In this document: positions 20,746 through 31,166 of the stretch, in pieces
Layout: every line of letters starts with the position of its first letter
Numbering within the stretch: position 1 is the stretch's first letter
DNA from: Schizochytrium sp. CCTCC M209059
Taxonomy: Eukaryota > Sar > Bigyra > Thraustochytrida > Thraustochytriidae
Direction of reading: 5' to 3'
Length of the DNA: 64,000 bases
Assembly (NCBI GenBank): GCA_000818945.1
Contig: KN805392.1
Location: forward strand, 62,001-126,000
Notes under the pieces: generated by a model
What the model was told of the DNA's origin: nothing
Databases searched by the model: none
Seen by the model: the letters and a program-made list of their open reading frames with translations, nothing else
Position numbers and translations under genes: made by a program

Positions 20746-23547
20746 TTAAAGCAACATGTCCTCGCCCGGGTCCTCGTGCATCGAGCGCTTGAGAACGAGG
20801 GCATCAATGACTCGCTTCATCATCTTGAGGCGTTTTGCCAAGAGCGAGTCGGGTCCATCCGGGATCGAAAGGTGACGATGGAAAAACAGCAACATCCCAT
20901 CGCTGACCATCTGGAAGTCCTTGCTTCCTCCAAGGCGGTTCACCGTCTGGGCGACGCGGCGTGCTGCATCACGGTCGTCACCACCGTGACACAGAAGGCT
21001 TGCAAAGAATACGTTGAAAAAGAGGACGCCCTGATCACCTAGAGAGGCAAACTCAACAGTTTTCAGAGATGAGAGGGAGAGCGCATGCTGCAGCATCAAA
21101 TGCGCCAGAAGTTTGGCCAGATTAGTCAGCTGCCTTGTCTTCATTGACTCGATCTCCTTGAAAGTATCCCAAAAGGCAATCTGAAAGGTGAACTTGAATT
21201 GCGGCTTTTGCTGACACAAGCGCACCGCCAGCTCGCCAAAATACGTATTGTATTTTTTCGAAGCGCTGCAGCAGCGCATCACGACATGAGCGATCTCCCG
21301 CTCCTGACGGTCTTTCAAGTTCAAGGCCGCGAGGCGCTGGAGTCCGTCAAAAGCATCTTCTGCCGACATAATCTCGCAAAAGATCGCGCGACGGATATCC
21401 GTGTTCATCCGCTGTCGTTTGGCCAAATCAACCAGAAAAGGAGGGGCGCGAGCCAAGGCTCTTGGGATAGGACCCTGGGCCCCTGCACCGACCCCTGACG
21501 CAAGAGCACCGCCCCCCGCGCCGCCGGCGACGGCCTTATTTCTTCGAAGCTGATCTTCCTGGTCTCTCCACACGCCGCCAACGATCCACCACCGGCCACG
21601 CTCTTCGGCATGCAAAAGGTCGTCCCACGGCAGGTGGAGCGCCACGAAGCGCGAATCTGTCGATGTGCGCACTTGTTTGACAAAGCGCAGGGTGCGCTTG
21701 ATTCGCTCATCGACGGCTTCGTTGCGCTTCTTGTTATTTTTGAGAGCGTAAATCTCTTCCAAAAGGAACTCTTTGCGCGAATGAGCCGCAACGCCCCGCG
21801 CGGCGTCTGGTCTCTCGTCATGGGACTGCAGGTGTTCAATCACGCGCACAAGACGGGCTGGGTCTGCTTTTCGAAGACGATGTCCACACTCGTTGATCAC
21901 TGTGATGAACGTTTCGACTTGCGCGGCATCCAACGGAGTTTCCGTGAGCCGGTCGAGTAGATCAAAGACAAGCCCGGGGCCCGTGACGCCAAACGACACC
22001 AAATGGCTCACAAAGACTGCGAGATTCGCGCCCTTTTTGCTCGCAACAGCAGCTCCTCCCTCCTCCTCTTCCTCCTCATCATCATCATCGTCTTGATTAT
22101 CATCGCCACCAATTGCATTGCTTGAGCTCTTTTCAGCAATGACATTGTTGAATCTGAGAACGAGGCTTTCCAGTATAGCTGCGCCAACGTGAGCTCCCTG
22201 CAAGTAGCAAAGTGTTGCCACGAGGCCTGCGTAGTTGGTGGCCAGCGTCGTCATGACGAGAATCTCGTTGCTGGCAAGACCGCCCAAGATAACGTCGCAC
22301 AGAGTCTCGTTGACCATGCTCCGCGGATGCTCGTGGTAAAGAGCTGCAATTTGCGTCGCAAGAGGCTGCATATTGTCTTCGGTGAGCCTATTCACAAGAC
22401 CGTTCAGAAAACGTCGCAAGCGAAGCTTTTCACCTCCGAACTTTTCGAAAAACTTGCTCCGCCGCCTTCCTCCTTCGCCCGAGCCATCTTGATTGCTCGA
22501 TTCGGCCTCGGCGCCAGCACTTGACCCATACAGATCGCTCTTTGGAAGGTATGTCACGTTCTCGGAGGATACTTTGGCGTCTGCAAGTGCATCCTCATTA
22601 TCTTCCTCATCCTCATCCTCATCCTCCTCATCGCCACCAGAAACGGAGGCGCCATCATCATCTTCCGAGGGGACGTCGCCATAACCAATATCATTGTCGT
22701 CATCCTCGTCGTCCTCATCCTCGATGTCGGAATCGTCTTCAGCCTCGTCTTCATCCTCGTCCGCATCCTCTTCATCATCCTCGTCCTTGTCCTCGTCTCC
22801 GTCTTCATCCTCGTCCTCGTCTTCTTCAGATGCTGCATCCCTGAAGGCGGCATCCATGTCGTCAAGAATACCTCGCGAAGCTGAAGGGGGACGTTGGATC
22901 GACTCACTCTCGACTTCCTCGTGGACCTCATCGTCGTCATCACTAAGGGTGCCACGCTGGGCAAGCTCTGCGGCCATCTTCGGAGTAAACTTGCGACCGG
23001 CCTCGTGCTCCAAATCCGTGATCGACCTGCCCTTGTCAAGGTCGCCGACAAAACCAAGAAGCTCTTCATCAAAGCCATCGATTGTCAACTCGCGCACCAC
23101 ACGTGCCCAGTTCTTCTCGCGTTTATCGGACGAAGCGCGGAGCCCGAGTTTACGTTCCAGGTACTCGATTTCTTCATCCTCGGGGTTGGGAGGTCGAACA
23201 GGCGCGGCCTTCTCAGCCTGGCGCCGCTTCGAGCTCCGTTTCGCGTCGCTTCGCTTGTCGCCTTCATCGCTGCCTCGTGCGCGCTTCCTGCCTCTACGCG
23301 CCTCCCGCGCGTCTTCGCGTTGCCGGCGCCTCTGCTCCTGCTCCTGCTCCTGCTCCTCCTGCTGCCTTTGCTGCTGCACAAACTCGCGCTTGCGGTGCGC
23401 GAGGCGCACGGCGCTTTCCTGCTTGCGCTGCTTCTTGTCCTCGCGCTGCTTCTTGCGCTCCGTCTTGCGCGAGAGCGTCTTGCGCAGGTGCGACTTGCTC
23501 GCGCGCGTCATGCTCCGGTGGCGGTCGCCGCTCCCGGGGCCCGCCAT
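20746..23547 (-). CDS. NOM1: NOM1/Sgd1-type nucleolar MIF4G and MA3 protein
   Basis: 933 residues. The N terminus is very basic (KKQREDKKQRKQE) with Gln/Glu runs, followed by NPEDEEIEYLERKLG, a block typical of the family, then a long Asp/Glu-rich region (about 230-330). A MIF4G domain begins near residue 372 (LRRFLNGLVNRLTEDNMQ) and an MA3 domain near 713 (DIRRAIFCEIMSAEDAFDGL). NOM1/Sgd1 works in the nucleolus in 18S rRNA maturation, and in animals targets PP1 there. The minus-strand GAGGATGA-type codons make a striking acid tract; antisense frames over it are Ser-rich artefacts. Start at 23547 (MAGPGSGDRHRS) is reasonable. Confidence 0.88.
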   Translation of the reverse strand: MAGPGSGDRHRSMTRASKSHLRKTLSRKTERKKQREDKKQRKQESAVRLAHRKREFVQQQRQQEEQEQEQEQRRRQREDAREARRGRKRARGSDEGDKRSDAKRSSKRRQAEKAAPVRPPNPEDEEIEYLERKLGLRASSDKREKNWARVVRELTIDGFDEELLGFVGDLDKGRSITDLEHEAGRKFTPKMAAELAQRGTLSDDDDEVHEEVESESIQRPPSASRGILDDMDAAFRDAASEEDEDEDEDGDEDKDEDDEEDADEDEDEAEDDSDIEDEDDEDDDNDIGYGDVPSEDDDGASVSGGDEEDEDEDEEDNEDALADAKVSSENVTYLPKSDLYGSSAGAEAESSNQDGSGEGGRRRSKFFEKFGGEKLRLRRFLNGLVNRLTEDNMQPLATQIAALYHEHPRSMVNETLCDVILGGLASNEILVMTTLATNYAGLVATLCYLQGAHVGAAILESLVLRFNNVIAEKSSSNAIGGDDNQDDDDDEEEEEEGGAAVASKKGANLAVFVSHLVSFGVTGPGLVFDLLDRLTETPLDAAQVETFITVINECGHRLRKADPARLVRVIEHLQSHDERPDAARGVAAHSRKEFLLEEIYALKNNKKRNEAVDERIKRTLRFVKQVRTSTDSRFVALHLPWDDLLHAEERGRWWIVGGVWRDQEDQLRRNKAVAGGAGGGALASGVGAGAQGPIPRALARAPPFLVDLAKRQRMNTDIRRAIFCEIMSAEDAFDGLQRLAALNLKDRQEREIAHVVMRCCSASKKYNTYFGELAVRLCQQKPQFKFTFQIAFWDTFKEIESMKTRQLTNLAKLLAHLMLQHALSLSSLKTVEFASLGDQGVLFFNVFFASLLCHGGDDRDAARRVAQTVNRLGGSKDFQMVSDGMLLFFHRHLSIPDGPDSLLAKRLKMMKRVIDALVLKRSMHEDPGEDMLL

Positions 23548-25010
23548 CCTTGCGCAGCGAGGCCGAGGCCGACCGCCGCCGCGCCCTGCGCTGCTCCTCC
23601 CCGCGCCGCTCCTCCGCTTCGCCGCGCGCCGCCACGGGCAAAGGCCGCCGGCGAGGGCTCAGCTGCCGCGGCCAACTCGGGTTCTGTGCGCTCGTGCGAG
23701 CGAGACCCACCCATTCACTCACTCGCTCCGCGCTCGCCACTCAGAGGCTGCGCAACCCATTTTGCGACGGCCCGAGCTTTTCTCTTCGCGATGTCTTTGC
23801 TTTCAGGTTGGTCTGTGATTGTGATGGATGGGCTCCGCAATTGCTGGCACAATCGTGGCGGCCGCGGTACCAGGCGGGCGGCGTGCGAATGCCGAGCTCA
23901 TTGGAAAGGTATGAGGGGTGGAGAAAGAGAAGTGACGTCATTTTGTGAGCGGCACAGTGAAGGAGTGAGGCCTCTCGAGGGAAATCTCCACGACGCCAAC
24001 CTGCGCAGCGAAACGCCTGCGCGGGGCCGCGTTGCAGACCATCTGAGGTTGCACGTTGTCGTCAAGCTCAATTTCGGTACGACCAGCTGCAAGCTCTGCT
24101 ATAGCTCTATTTTTCCAATATATCATCTGTTGCAGGCCTAATTTGGAAAGTCGTAACAATGTTCAGGTCTTATTCTGAAGCTCCGGTCATGCCCATCTAA
24201 ACCCAGACTTTGAAAGAAATTAATAAGAAGCGTTCTGCAAGGTAGGGTCTCGCGAGCCGCTTCTTTTAGTGAATTAACCGCTTATTACCTTTAACGTATG
24301 TATAACCGACAAAAAAAAAAGTCTCGCTCGCTCTTCTTTCTTAAATGTGAAAGATGGCGTTCACAAATTTGTAGGTCGCAGCGGCCTGCAGCTGAGCGCG
24401 AGAGTGTTTCGAAGGCCGCCAAGACTTTGTCTGGTCATCCTTCGGCAGGAGGCTGGTCAAGAGATGCTGCTGTTGCTGCTGCTGCGGCTGCTGTCGCCAG
24501 GCGCCTGGCGCTAGGCGGTAGCCGCCGCCGGCCTCGGTGCTTCCTAACGGCTATATAGCCCACCAAGAGAAAGCAACCGTTGGCAAGTCGCACTGGAGCA
24601 CTATTACGCCCTGCGACCAGGACTCAAGGGAAACAGAAGCAGGATAGAATGGTGGCATCATGTAACAAGTAAAGTGAGAGCGCGCGCCATGTAGACGGTA
24701 GCCTGGTCCCGTCACAGTTTTGCCATTGTTGTAAAAAAAGGTGGTACAAATCAGAAACGGCCCCGAAAAGGCCTCGCGCGGCGAGTTGCCGTGTATAGCG
24801 CAAAGCGCTGGCGTGCTCTTGTGTGCGCGCGCGTGGGCTGCAGTGCAGTGCAGACTTTGCTCTGATTGTGCGGAGCCTATATCATTGCAGCACGAGCGCG
24901 ACGCAGCGGAGCCAGGACGATCGAGCGGGATCCCAAAAGGTCCGCTGACATTGAGAACAACTTGAGGCGGCGGGCGTATAGATTGTCGCGGTGAACACAG
25001 GAATAAAAGG
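23548..25010. other. 1.46-kb divergent intergenic region
   Basis: Lies between the starts of NOM1 (-) and the SAM-domain gene (+). It contains a palindromic TATA-like ggctatatagcc at 24549-24560 and a CTG-rich patch near 24470-24500. No gene is supported. Confidence 0.55.
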
Positions 25011-27764
25011 ATGGACACACGCGACCTTGTGCGCAGCCATATTGGACAAGTTCTTCTTCTCCTCGCGGCTTTTCTCGTAAGACCGGATGGGGCAGCGTGG
25101 ACACTAGCTAGAAATGTTCCGCATGCGCTGACCGCTTGCCATGAGGCCATGGTGAGACTTATTACTGTGCTTGCCGACGGCGGTATTACGTCTGCCTTGC
25201 TAGCACTTGCTATTACTTCTTTATTTATCGTCTATTGGTGCGTGCCGAGATTTGTAGAACACCGACTGCATGCTCTTATCAAATGGGACCAAAATCAACG
25301 TGTTTCTACTCAACGGGCCAAGGCGAACCGACATCGAAATGAACGAAAGCGGGCGGGCTCACAAGGGAAACTTTCAACTCGGTCAAAGGAAAAGTCTGCT
25401 TCGCAAAGTAGGTTGCAGAGGCAAACTCGATATGACACGGCTCCAGGTCCTGCGAATCACCACTGCGAAGCAGAGATCCTGTATGCGGAAAAGAAGAAGT
25501 CTCTTGTAAAAGGTCGTCCTCAGGAAAGCATCGAGGCCTCAAAGTCAGGCGAGCTTAATTTATGCATGAATAAGGCGCAAAACAAAGGTTTGTCGTCTTC
25601 TGCTGAACTATCCAGTTCTTCAGAAATACCTGAGAACGAGACGATAGCTCTCATTCTTCGTGGCGACAATTGCACAAGCATCGAGCGCAAGACTTCTGAG
25701 GGGTATCAGAGGCTTCCGGCAAATTCTGACTCAAGTCTTACACTCGACGATGCCTGCTTCGACAATTCTGGCAAAGACGTCCCAACAAAGGCTCAACTAG
25801 TAGAAGAGCAACATGATGCCGAAAATGGCAACCTTCTGAGCAAGAAACTTTCTTCAAGCGATATGCAGTGTTACGAAACTGAGGCAACGCCTCCTATGGC
25901 AAGTACTGACAACGATGGTAAACAGGTTCTCTCGGTGGCAAAAGAAAACCCTCCTTTGCAGGGCTTGGTGGCTGAGCCCTGCAAAGGACTCGAAGATAGA
26001 CAAAGTGAGCCCCCGCTCGGCTCAAATAATTCTGCATCGGACTCAAATCAGAATTCCATGAGTGAGTTCATCCATCTTTTAAATGAAGAATTCCCTCAAG
26101 ACTCAGCAGACTCCTTGGAACCCGAACCTGCGGGTATTTCGAGCCACGAGGATATTTACGGAATGTCTCAAGGACACGTGACCGGAGAATGGGAGTATGC
26201 CACACTTTCACAGGAACCCCGCAATGAGTGGCAACAGAAAACATCTCGGCGCAGAGACAAGGCAAGCAAGAAGACCACTGGCAGACTCGCGAGCACGACA
26301 CGCAAGAATATTCAAGCAAATAGCGCCGAAACTGGTTCGGAATCAACAGCCTTCGCAAAAGTGAAATCGGTCCGTGCGAGCTCCCGACTTAAAGAAGGCA
26401 AGGTAGGAGCGAAAGCACTGGAACGGGCGAGAAAAATGGTGGCACAGCCTGCGCCAGAAACTTCATGGAGAAAAGTGGGAGATCACTCGAGACTTTGGAA
26501 CGAGGAAATTTCGTCATCTTCAACAAAGCTTCCCCCTCGTTTGCCAGAACGGGATCGCAAGAAATCTACCGAGTGCGGCCAAAGAACGGTAATGAACCAC
26601 GGCAGGCATGATGAGATGCAAAGTGGGAATTGTTCTGGCAAGCAAATTGCTATCCCAACGAAAGTGAGTGCAACAAAACATCAGGGTGCCAACTTTGTCG
26701 AAGAAGCCAAAGTACCGGAGAGAGGCAAGTCCGGCGAGGTTCAAGAACAAGAGAGACCCTCGGCGGAAAGATCTTTTTTCTCTGGACGTTCTTTCTCGAA
26801 GGCCGTGCCGTTCCAGTATGATAATGGTGCGCGAGAAAGCTGCTGTAATAATCAAGCAATCCCGCACGCACGACAACCAGGACTGACCGCGCGATTGCCT
26901 CAATACCAAGACCGATCTTTCGTTGCTCTGCAGCAGTTGGAGCAGCAACAGGAGCAGCAAGCTCAGCAGCAGCTTCAGCAACAGCAAGAAAGAGTTTTAA
27001 TTGAGAAACCTGTGGGAAAGACTGTCTGCAAGAACGGGCTTTGGCGTTTCTTACAGAGTCTGGGACTTGAAGAATACTATGGGAATTTTCGCGCTGAAAA
27101 GCTTGATTTAGAGACCCTCTCTATGCTCAATCTCCGCGACCTGGATCGATTATCTTTGCCACTTGGGCCAAGAAAAAGGTTCGAAAAGGCACTCGTGTCA
27201 TTTCAAACGCACCGAGAGCAGCTGCATCTTCAGCGTCGGAAGGATTCAACCGAATTCAAGGTGGATGCTGAATCTTCTCAATTTGTTGATTTCCAAGGGC
27301 CCGAACGGCGTGCATCGGTTGTTCATCAAAGTGCTGATTGTGTTCCAAAAACACGCCAGTATGCATCAGTTCCTGAAAGCGTCCCAGTGGCGGTGGCGGC
27401 TCCTGTGCATGGGTCCTCATATATACCAATGCAGTTTGGAATGTCTTGTCCGACTGAAATGCATACGCCGGCTCCACTCGCCTTGCCAGTCAATATGGCC
27501 CCCAATGGACTCTACCGTTGTTCTTCACTAACGCATAGTCTTCATCACCATCAGCATCATCACCCGCAGTACTTTCAGCATCAAGAATCGTCCCAAGCAC
27601 AGCGACACTACTCTCGTCAGCACCAGCAGCACCAGCACCAGGAAGCGCAAGACGAAGACCTCGAGTGCGAGGCCCGAAGCGCATACGTGAAGCAAGAGGA
27701 GCTTGAGATGGAGATGTCACGCATTGCGAAACAAATGTCAAGCTCCGTGCTCGACTTTGACTAA
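25011..27764 (+). CDS. Membrane-anchored SAM-domain protein
   Basis: 917 residues. The N terminus has a hydrophobic stretch at about 12-23 and a clear membrane segment at about 57-79 (SALLALAITSLFIVYWCV), followed by a strongly basic stretch (KANRHRNERKRAG), so the long remainder is probably cytosolic. Residues about 100-640 are hydrophilic, Ser/Glu/Lys-rich and disordered-looking. A SAM domain spans about 675-735 (GLWRFLQSLGLEEYYGNF, then LDLETLSMLNLRDLDRLSL). After it comes a His/Gln-rich tail with SLHHHQHHHPQ. SAM domains oligomerise or bind other SAM domains or RNA. The organelle membrane is not known. I do not recognise an orthologue. Confidence 0.72.
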   Translation: MDTRDLVRSHIGQVLLLLAAFLVRPDGAAWTLARNVPHALTACHEAMVRLITVLADGGITSALLALAITSLFIVYWCVPRFVEHRLHALIKWDQNQRVSTQRAKANRHRNERKRAGSQGKLSTRSKEKSASQSRLQRQTRYDTAPGPANHHCEAEILYAEKKKSLVKGRPQESIEASKSGELNLCMNKAQNKGLSSSAELSSSSEIPENETIALILRGDNCTSIERKTSEGYQRLPANSDSSLTLDDACFDNSGKDVPTKAQLVEEQHDAENGNLLSKKLSSSDMQCYETEATPPMASTDNDGKQVLSVAKENPPLQGLVAEPCKGLEDRQSEPPLGSNNSASDSNQNSMSEFIHLLNEEFPQDSADSLEPEPAGISSHEDIYGMSQGHVTGEWEYATLSQEPRNEWQQKTSRRRDKASKKTTGRLASTTRKNIQANSAETGSESTAFAKVKSVRASSRLKEGKVGAKALERARKMVAQPAPETSWRKVGDHSRLWNEEISSSSTKLPPRLPERDRKKSTECGQRTVMNHGRHDEMQSGNCSGKQIAIPTKVSATKHQGANFVEEAKVPERGKSGEVQEQERPSAERSFFSGRSFSKAVPFQYDNGARESCCNNQAIPHARQPGLTARLPQYQDRSFVALQQLEQQQEQQAQQQLQQQQERVLIEKPVGKTVCKNGLWRFLQSLGLEEYYGNFRAEKLDLETLSMLNLRDLDRLSLPLGPRKRFEKALVSFQTHREQLHLQRRKDSTEFKVDAESSQFVDFQGPERRASVVHQSADCVPKTRQYASVPESVPVAVAAPVHGSSYIPMQFGMSCPTEMHTPAPLALPVNMAPNGLYRCSSLTHSLHHHQHHHPQYFQHQESSQAQRHYSRQHQQHQHQEAQDEDLECEARSAYVKQEELEMEMSRIAKQMSSSVLDFD

Positions 27765-27898
27765 CTGTACATTTTTTGGTTATTTTTGTTCTGGCCAGAG
27801 GAGGATAGTTTTGTCGTGACGCCTTGGTATGCAGAGATACGCTTTCTCGATATCAAATATAACATAAGCATAGCAATGCCCTAGGTACGGGAGGTTTT

Positions 27899-30571
27899 TC
27901 ACATGAAAAGATTTGCTGCAGATTGCGTGGCGGGAGAAGCGAAGCCAGCTTTGTTCGTGGCTTGATTGACAAAAGAAAGAGCAAGGTTGTGGAGCTCGAC
28001 GCGTTGGCGACTTACGTGGCGGTTTTCAGGCGACGCATTGTTTGAACGCAAAAGGAGCACCGCTCGTTCCAGATACATGATTGCTGCGCGAAGACGATTC
28101 ATCATGTACAAGCTGCATCCCGCACGTATGAGCGCGTTGACCTCGACGAGATCGCTTGGCAAGCACCGAGCAAGGTGGACAGCTCGTAAGTACATGGCAG
28201 CTGCGCGTTCTGGATACAAGCTTCGCTGCAGCGCGAGATCTCCAGCGCAAAGGATGCCAAGCACCTCGTCTTTGGGGAGGCGGCCCGCTGCCTCGATGGC
28301 GCCAAGGTCCCCGAGCCGACGCATAAGATTCGCACGGTCATTCGACTGCGTCACCGTGCCCATGTACTCGACGCCGTAATGTCCTCCCAGCGCCGCATCG
28401 TTGGCAAGATAAGCACATTGAGTCAGGCTGGAAAGTACAATAGGCTCTTGCTTCCACATGCCCATCTCCCTTAGAATTGGAAGACTTTGCTCGTAGAGTT
28501 CGACAGCTTCGGGCACCTTTTTCCTGTCCGAGTAAATGTGACCAATATTACCCAATGCGCGCGCCTGGGCTCTCAGGCTTGAGCAGGCGATACACTTGCA
28601 CCACGCCGCGCGTGCGTCGTGCTGCAGTAAGCCCTTGTACACAAGGTTTGTGGTTGGCTGCGAGGTCTTGGCCTCGGCCCCGTAGTCGATTTGATACGCA
28701 ACGTTCCTCTCTGCCCTTTCCCACACGTCGCGAAAAATGTCCTCGGCTTCGTCGCGCGCGCCTTTCTGAAAGCGGTCTGCTCCTTTGCGCAACAGAAAGT
28801 CAAGTTCGTCCGGATTCGTCAATCCCTGCGACGACCCGTCTGACGAGGACTCGTGGTCCCGCACTGCAGAGGCCGCTTCCGAGGAATGCGCACTTGCGTG
28901 CGAGGAAAGCCCACACAAAGAGCAGCTGATTACAACGTTCGAAGTCCGAGGTGCCCGATGCGCACACTCCCTCGCACACTCGTCTTGCTTTTTGCCGCCA
29001 GCTGTACTGCTTTCAACACTCTTGACAAAGTACGCGTGCATGAGATCAGTATCGGTCCACCCCTCCTCGAGTGCTGCGAGCGCAGTCTTTGGAAGCTCCA
29101 GGTCTTTACGGATGACTCGATTCCAGCGTGTGGCCAACGGCCCAGGTTTAGGTTTGTACAGGTGCGCGTTCGACGCGCATAGAAAAGCATCGAGGTCGGT
29201 GAACAAATGACTAGATTCCGTGCCCCGAGCTGGTGACAATCCGGCCCGTTTGCCATCTGTGCCGTGATTGGGGCTTGTAGCATCTCGGCTCGCGTGCACA
29301 TGGAGTCCGGCGATCCCGGCATTCATAAGACCGCAGTGGCGCGTCCCCCCGCCGCGCGGGACGTACGATACAACGAGCTTTGCTACTGCGCGTGAACGCA
29401 TCGTCCTAATGATATAGGTTCCGGGCGATTCCCCTGCCAAGGCTTTCGTTACACTAGCTCTACTCGCATTACCCCAGAACTCGGGCCGAACAAAGCCAAA
29501 CTTCTCGAGAAGCGAGCTATGTGCACGTTTAAAGGCGACGTGAGCGGGACCAAAAATTGCTACAAAGTCCCGAACGTCTTTGAAAAGAACAGGCTGCTCA
29601 AGATTGGGCCAAACGCACGTGTCATTCTTTTTGCGGCAGTCTGTCAAGATCTCCAAAACACGAACAATGCGCACAGGATCGGACACTACGTCACCACTAT
29701 CTTGCTCAAGCCGCTGCACAATTTCAATCAACTCGCCCATTCGCAGACTTTCATCTTCACCGAGAGAGCTACTTTCGGCAGCAGCGTGCTGCGGAGCCAT
29801 GACGAATAGACGGTGCGCTTCTCGGTTTGCGTCGAAGAGAAACAAGGCTTCCTCTTCGTCCTCTGTGGATCCCATGTCTTCGAGGGTGCTTTCTTCATCG
29901 TGTGAGGCATCGGACGCGACCACTTTCGCTTGTGTTTTGATTGGCTCTGGGGGTTGGGGTGTGGACAGGAGAGTATTGCCAGACTGCGAATTGGCCGTTT
30001 CTTGCGCACCTTGATCTTCGGAATTGACTTCACTATCGGCGGGGGTTCGAACAATGGTCGCAGGAGTTTCTGCATCCTCGCTCGCGACAGCTTTGAGGTC
30101 TTCATCGTCGACACATATGGACAGTGGCTCCTCCTCTGCGTCCTGGTTACTCCCGGGCCCCTGCGACTTGACCGTGTCCTGAGTGACAACATTCGCCACG
30201 AGTTCGTCCACGATCTCTCGCGCAAATGAATTACCCTCCTCATCTACTACTTTGTCTTTGCCGTTGCTGCTGTCGTTGCTGGTGTCATGTAGAATATCGC
30301 CGTTCTTGTCTGTCTTCCTGTCCGTGTCATTCGTCGCCATACCGGTGCAGCTGGTATTGACACTCTTGTTGTTGTTGTTGTTGTTGTTGTCGTTGTTGTC
30401 GTTGCTGGTGCTGGTGCTGGTGCTGCTGCCAATTTTCCCCATCGCAGCGTCTTCGTAGATGCCGTCCGTCTCCGCCTTGGCGCCCTCCTCGTCAGCGTCA
30501 CGCTGCCGCTGCCGCTGCCGCTGCTGCTGCTGCTGCTGCTGCACAGCCTCGGCGCTCTCCTCGTCCTCCAT
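27899..30571 (-). CDS. SH2-domain and TPR-repeat protein
   Basis: 890 residues. The first 270 are low complexity (Gln run, Asn run NDNNDNNNNNNN, Asp/Glu/Thr-rich). An SH2-like fold follows at about 355-460: FWGNASRASVTKAL corresponds to W-x-G-x-x-SR, and PGTYIIRTMRSRA carries the FLVR-type arginine; the end is LFTDLDAFL. From about 580 to 860 there are helical TPR-like repeats (ARALGNIGHIYSDRKKVPEA, AAAMYLRAVHLARCL, AAIMYLERAVLLL). The domain pairing suggests a phosphotyrosine-dependent adaptor, but phosphotyrosine binding is not proved. Divergent from HRD1 with 595 bp between. SH2 proteins outside animals are few, so this is notable. Confidence 0.7.
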   Translation of the reverse strand: MEDEESAEAVQQQQQQQRQRQRQRDADEEGAKAETDGIYEDAAMGKIGSSTSTSTSNDNNDNNNNNNNKSVNTSCTGMATNDTDRKTDKNGDILHDTSNDSSNGKDKVVDEEGNSFAREIVDELVANVVTQDTVKSQGPGSNQDAEEEPLSICVDDEDLKAVASEDAETPATIVRTPADSEVNSEDQGAQETANSQSGNTLLSTPQPPEPIKTQAKVVASDASHDEESTLEDMGSTEDEEEALFLFDANREAHRLFVMAPQHAAAESSSLGEDESLRMGELIEIVQRLEQDSGDVVSDPVRIVRVLEILTDCRKKNDTCVWPNLEQPVLFKDVRDFVAIFGPAHVAFKRAHSSLLEKFGFVRPEFWGNASRASVTKALAGESPGTYIIRTMRSRAVAKLVVSYVPRGGGTRHCGLMNAGIAGLHVHASRDATSPNHGTDGKRAGLSPARGTESSHLFTDLDAFLCASNAHLYKPKPGPLATRWNRVIRKDLELPKTALAALEEGWTDTDLMHAYFVKSVESSTAGGKKQDECARECAHRAPRTSNVVISCSLCGLSSHASAHSSEAASAVRDHESSSDGSSQGLTNPDELDFLLRKGADRFQKGARDEAEDIFRDVWERAERNVAYQIDYGAEAKTSQPTTNLVYKGLLQHDARAAWCKCIACSSLRAQARALGNIGHIYSDRKKVPEAVELYEQSLPILREMGMWKQEPIVLSSLTQCAYLANDAALGGHYGVEYMGTVTQSNDRANLMRRLGDLGAIEAAGRLPKDEVLGILCAGDLALQRSLYPERAAAMYLRAVHLARCLPSDLVEVNALIRAGCSLYMMNRLRAAIMYLERAVLLLRSNNASPENRHVSRQRVELHNLALSFVNQATNKAGFASPATQSAANLFM

Positions 30572-31166
30572 GACCTCTCTCCGGGCGCGACGGCTCCTTC
30601 CTCCTCGCGCTCCGCGCAGGGTCCGCGCGCGCGAGGGGCTCCGAGTCTGTCTCGCGGCGGCGCGCGGGCGCGCGGGCGGCCGGGGCCTGCCTATCCGGGT
30701 CTCTCGCGCCGCCCGGATCGAGCGGGCGCTCGCCCGGTCTCTCTCTCTATCTTTCTTTGCCCAGGCCGGCCGCGCCGCGAGCCCGTTTGGTGCACTTGCC
30801 GCCGCGCCCGGCCGACTGTGCGCGGGCGAGAGTTCGACTGTGCGCGGGCGAGAGTTCGACTGTGCGCGGGCGCGGAAAGCGGTTGAGCGCCCGGCGCGCC
30901 CGGCCCGGCCCGGCAGAATCGCAACGAGGGCGGCGCGCGGCGCGGCCAGGTGGCGGCGAGCCCGCGCGCGGGTGCGTGCGTGCGTGCGGGCGCGCCGGCA
31001 GAGAGGCGGCGAGAGCGGATTGCATCATCATCGGCCGAATTTCGAATCGAACTCGAAGCGAGCACGCCGTCAAGGCCGGCAACGGAGACGAAGACCTTCG
31101 CCTGGCGTGCTCGCGGGGGAGGCAAGGCTCGGCGACAGGTGAGGTCGCGACCGACCGGGAGGGAAG
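30572..31166. promoter_or_regulatory. GC-rich divergent promoter SH2-TPR / HRD1
   Basis: 595 bp, extremely GC-rich with no TATA box. It contains a 22-bp tandem repeat at 30814-30875 and a cgtgcgtgcgtgcg run near 30970. Long open frames here are compositional artefacts. Confidence 0.55.
30814..30875 (+). repeat. 22-bp tandem repeat, 2.8 copies
   Basis: Two identical 22-bp units (30814-30835, 30836-30857; each gactgtgcgcgggcgagagt plus tc) and a partial third to 30875, in the promoter between the SH2-TPR and HRD1 genes. Confidence 0.9.

Noticed and set aside
22694..23818. Ser-rich frame antisense to NOM1
   Set aside because: Mirror of the acidic GAG/GAT codon tract of NOM1.
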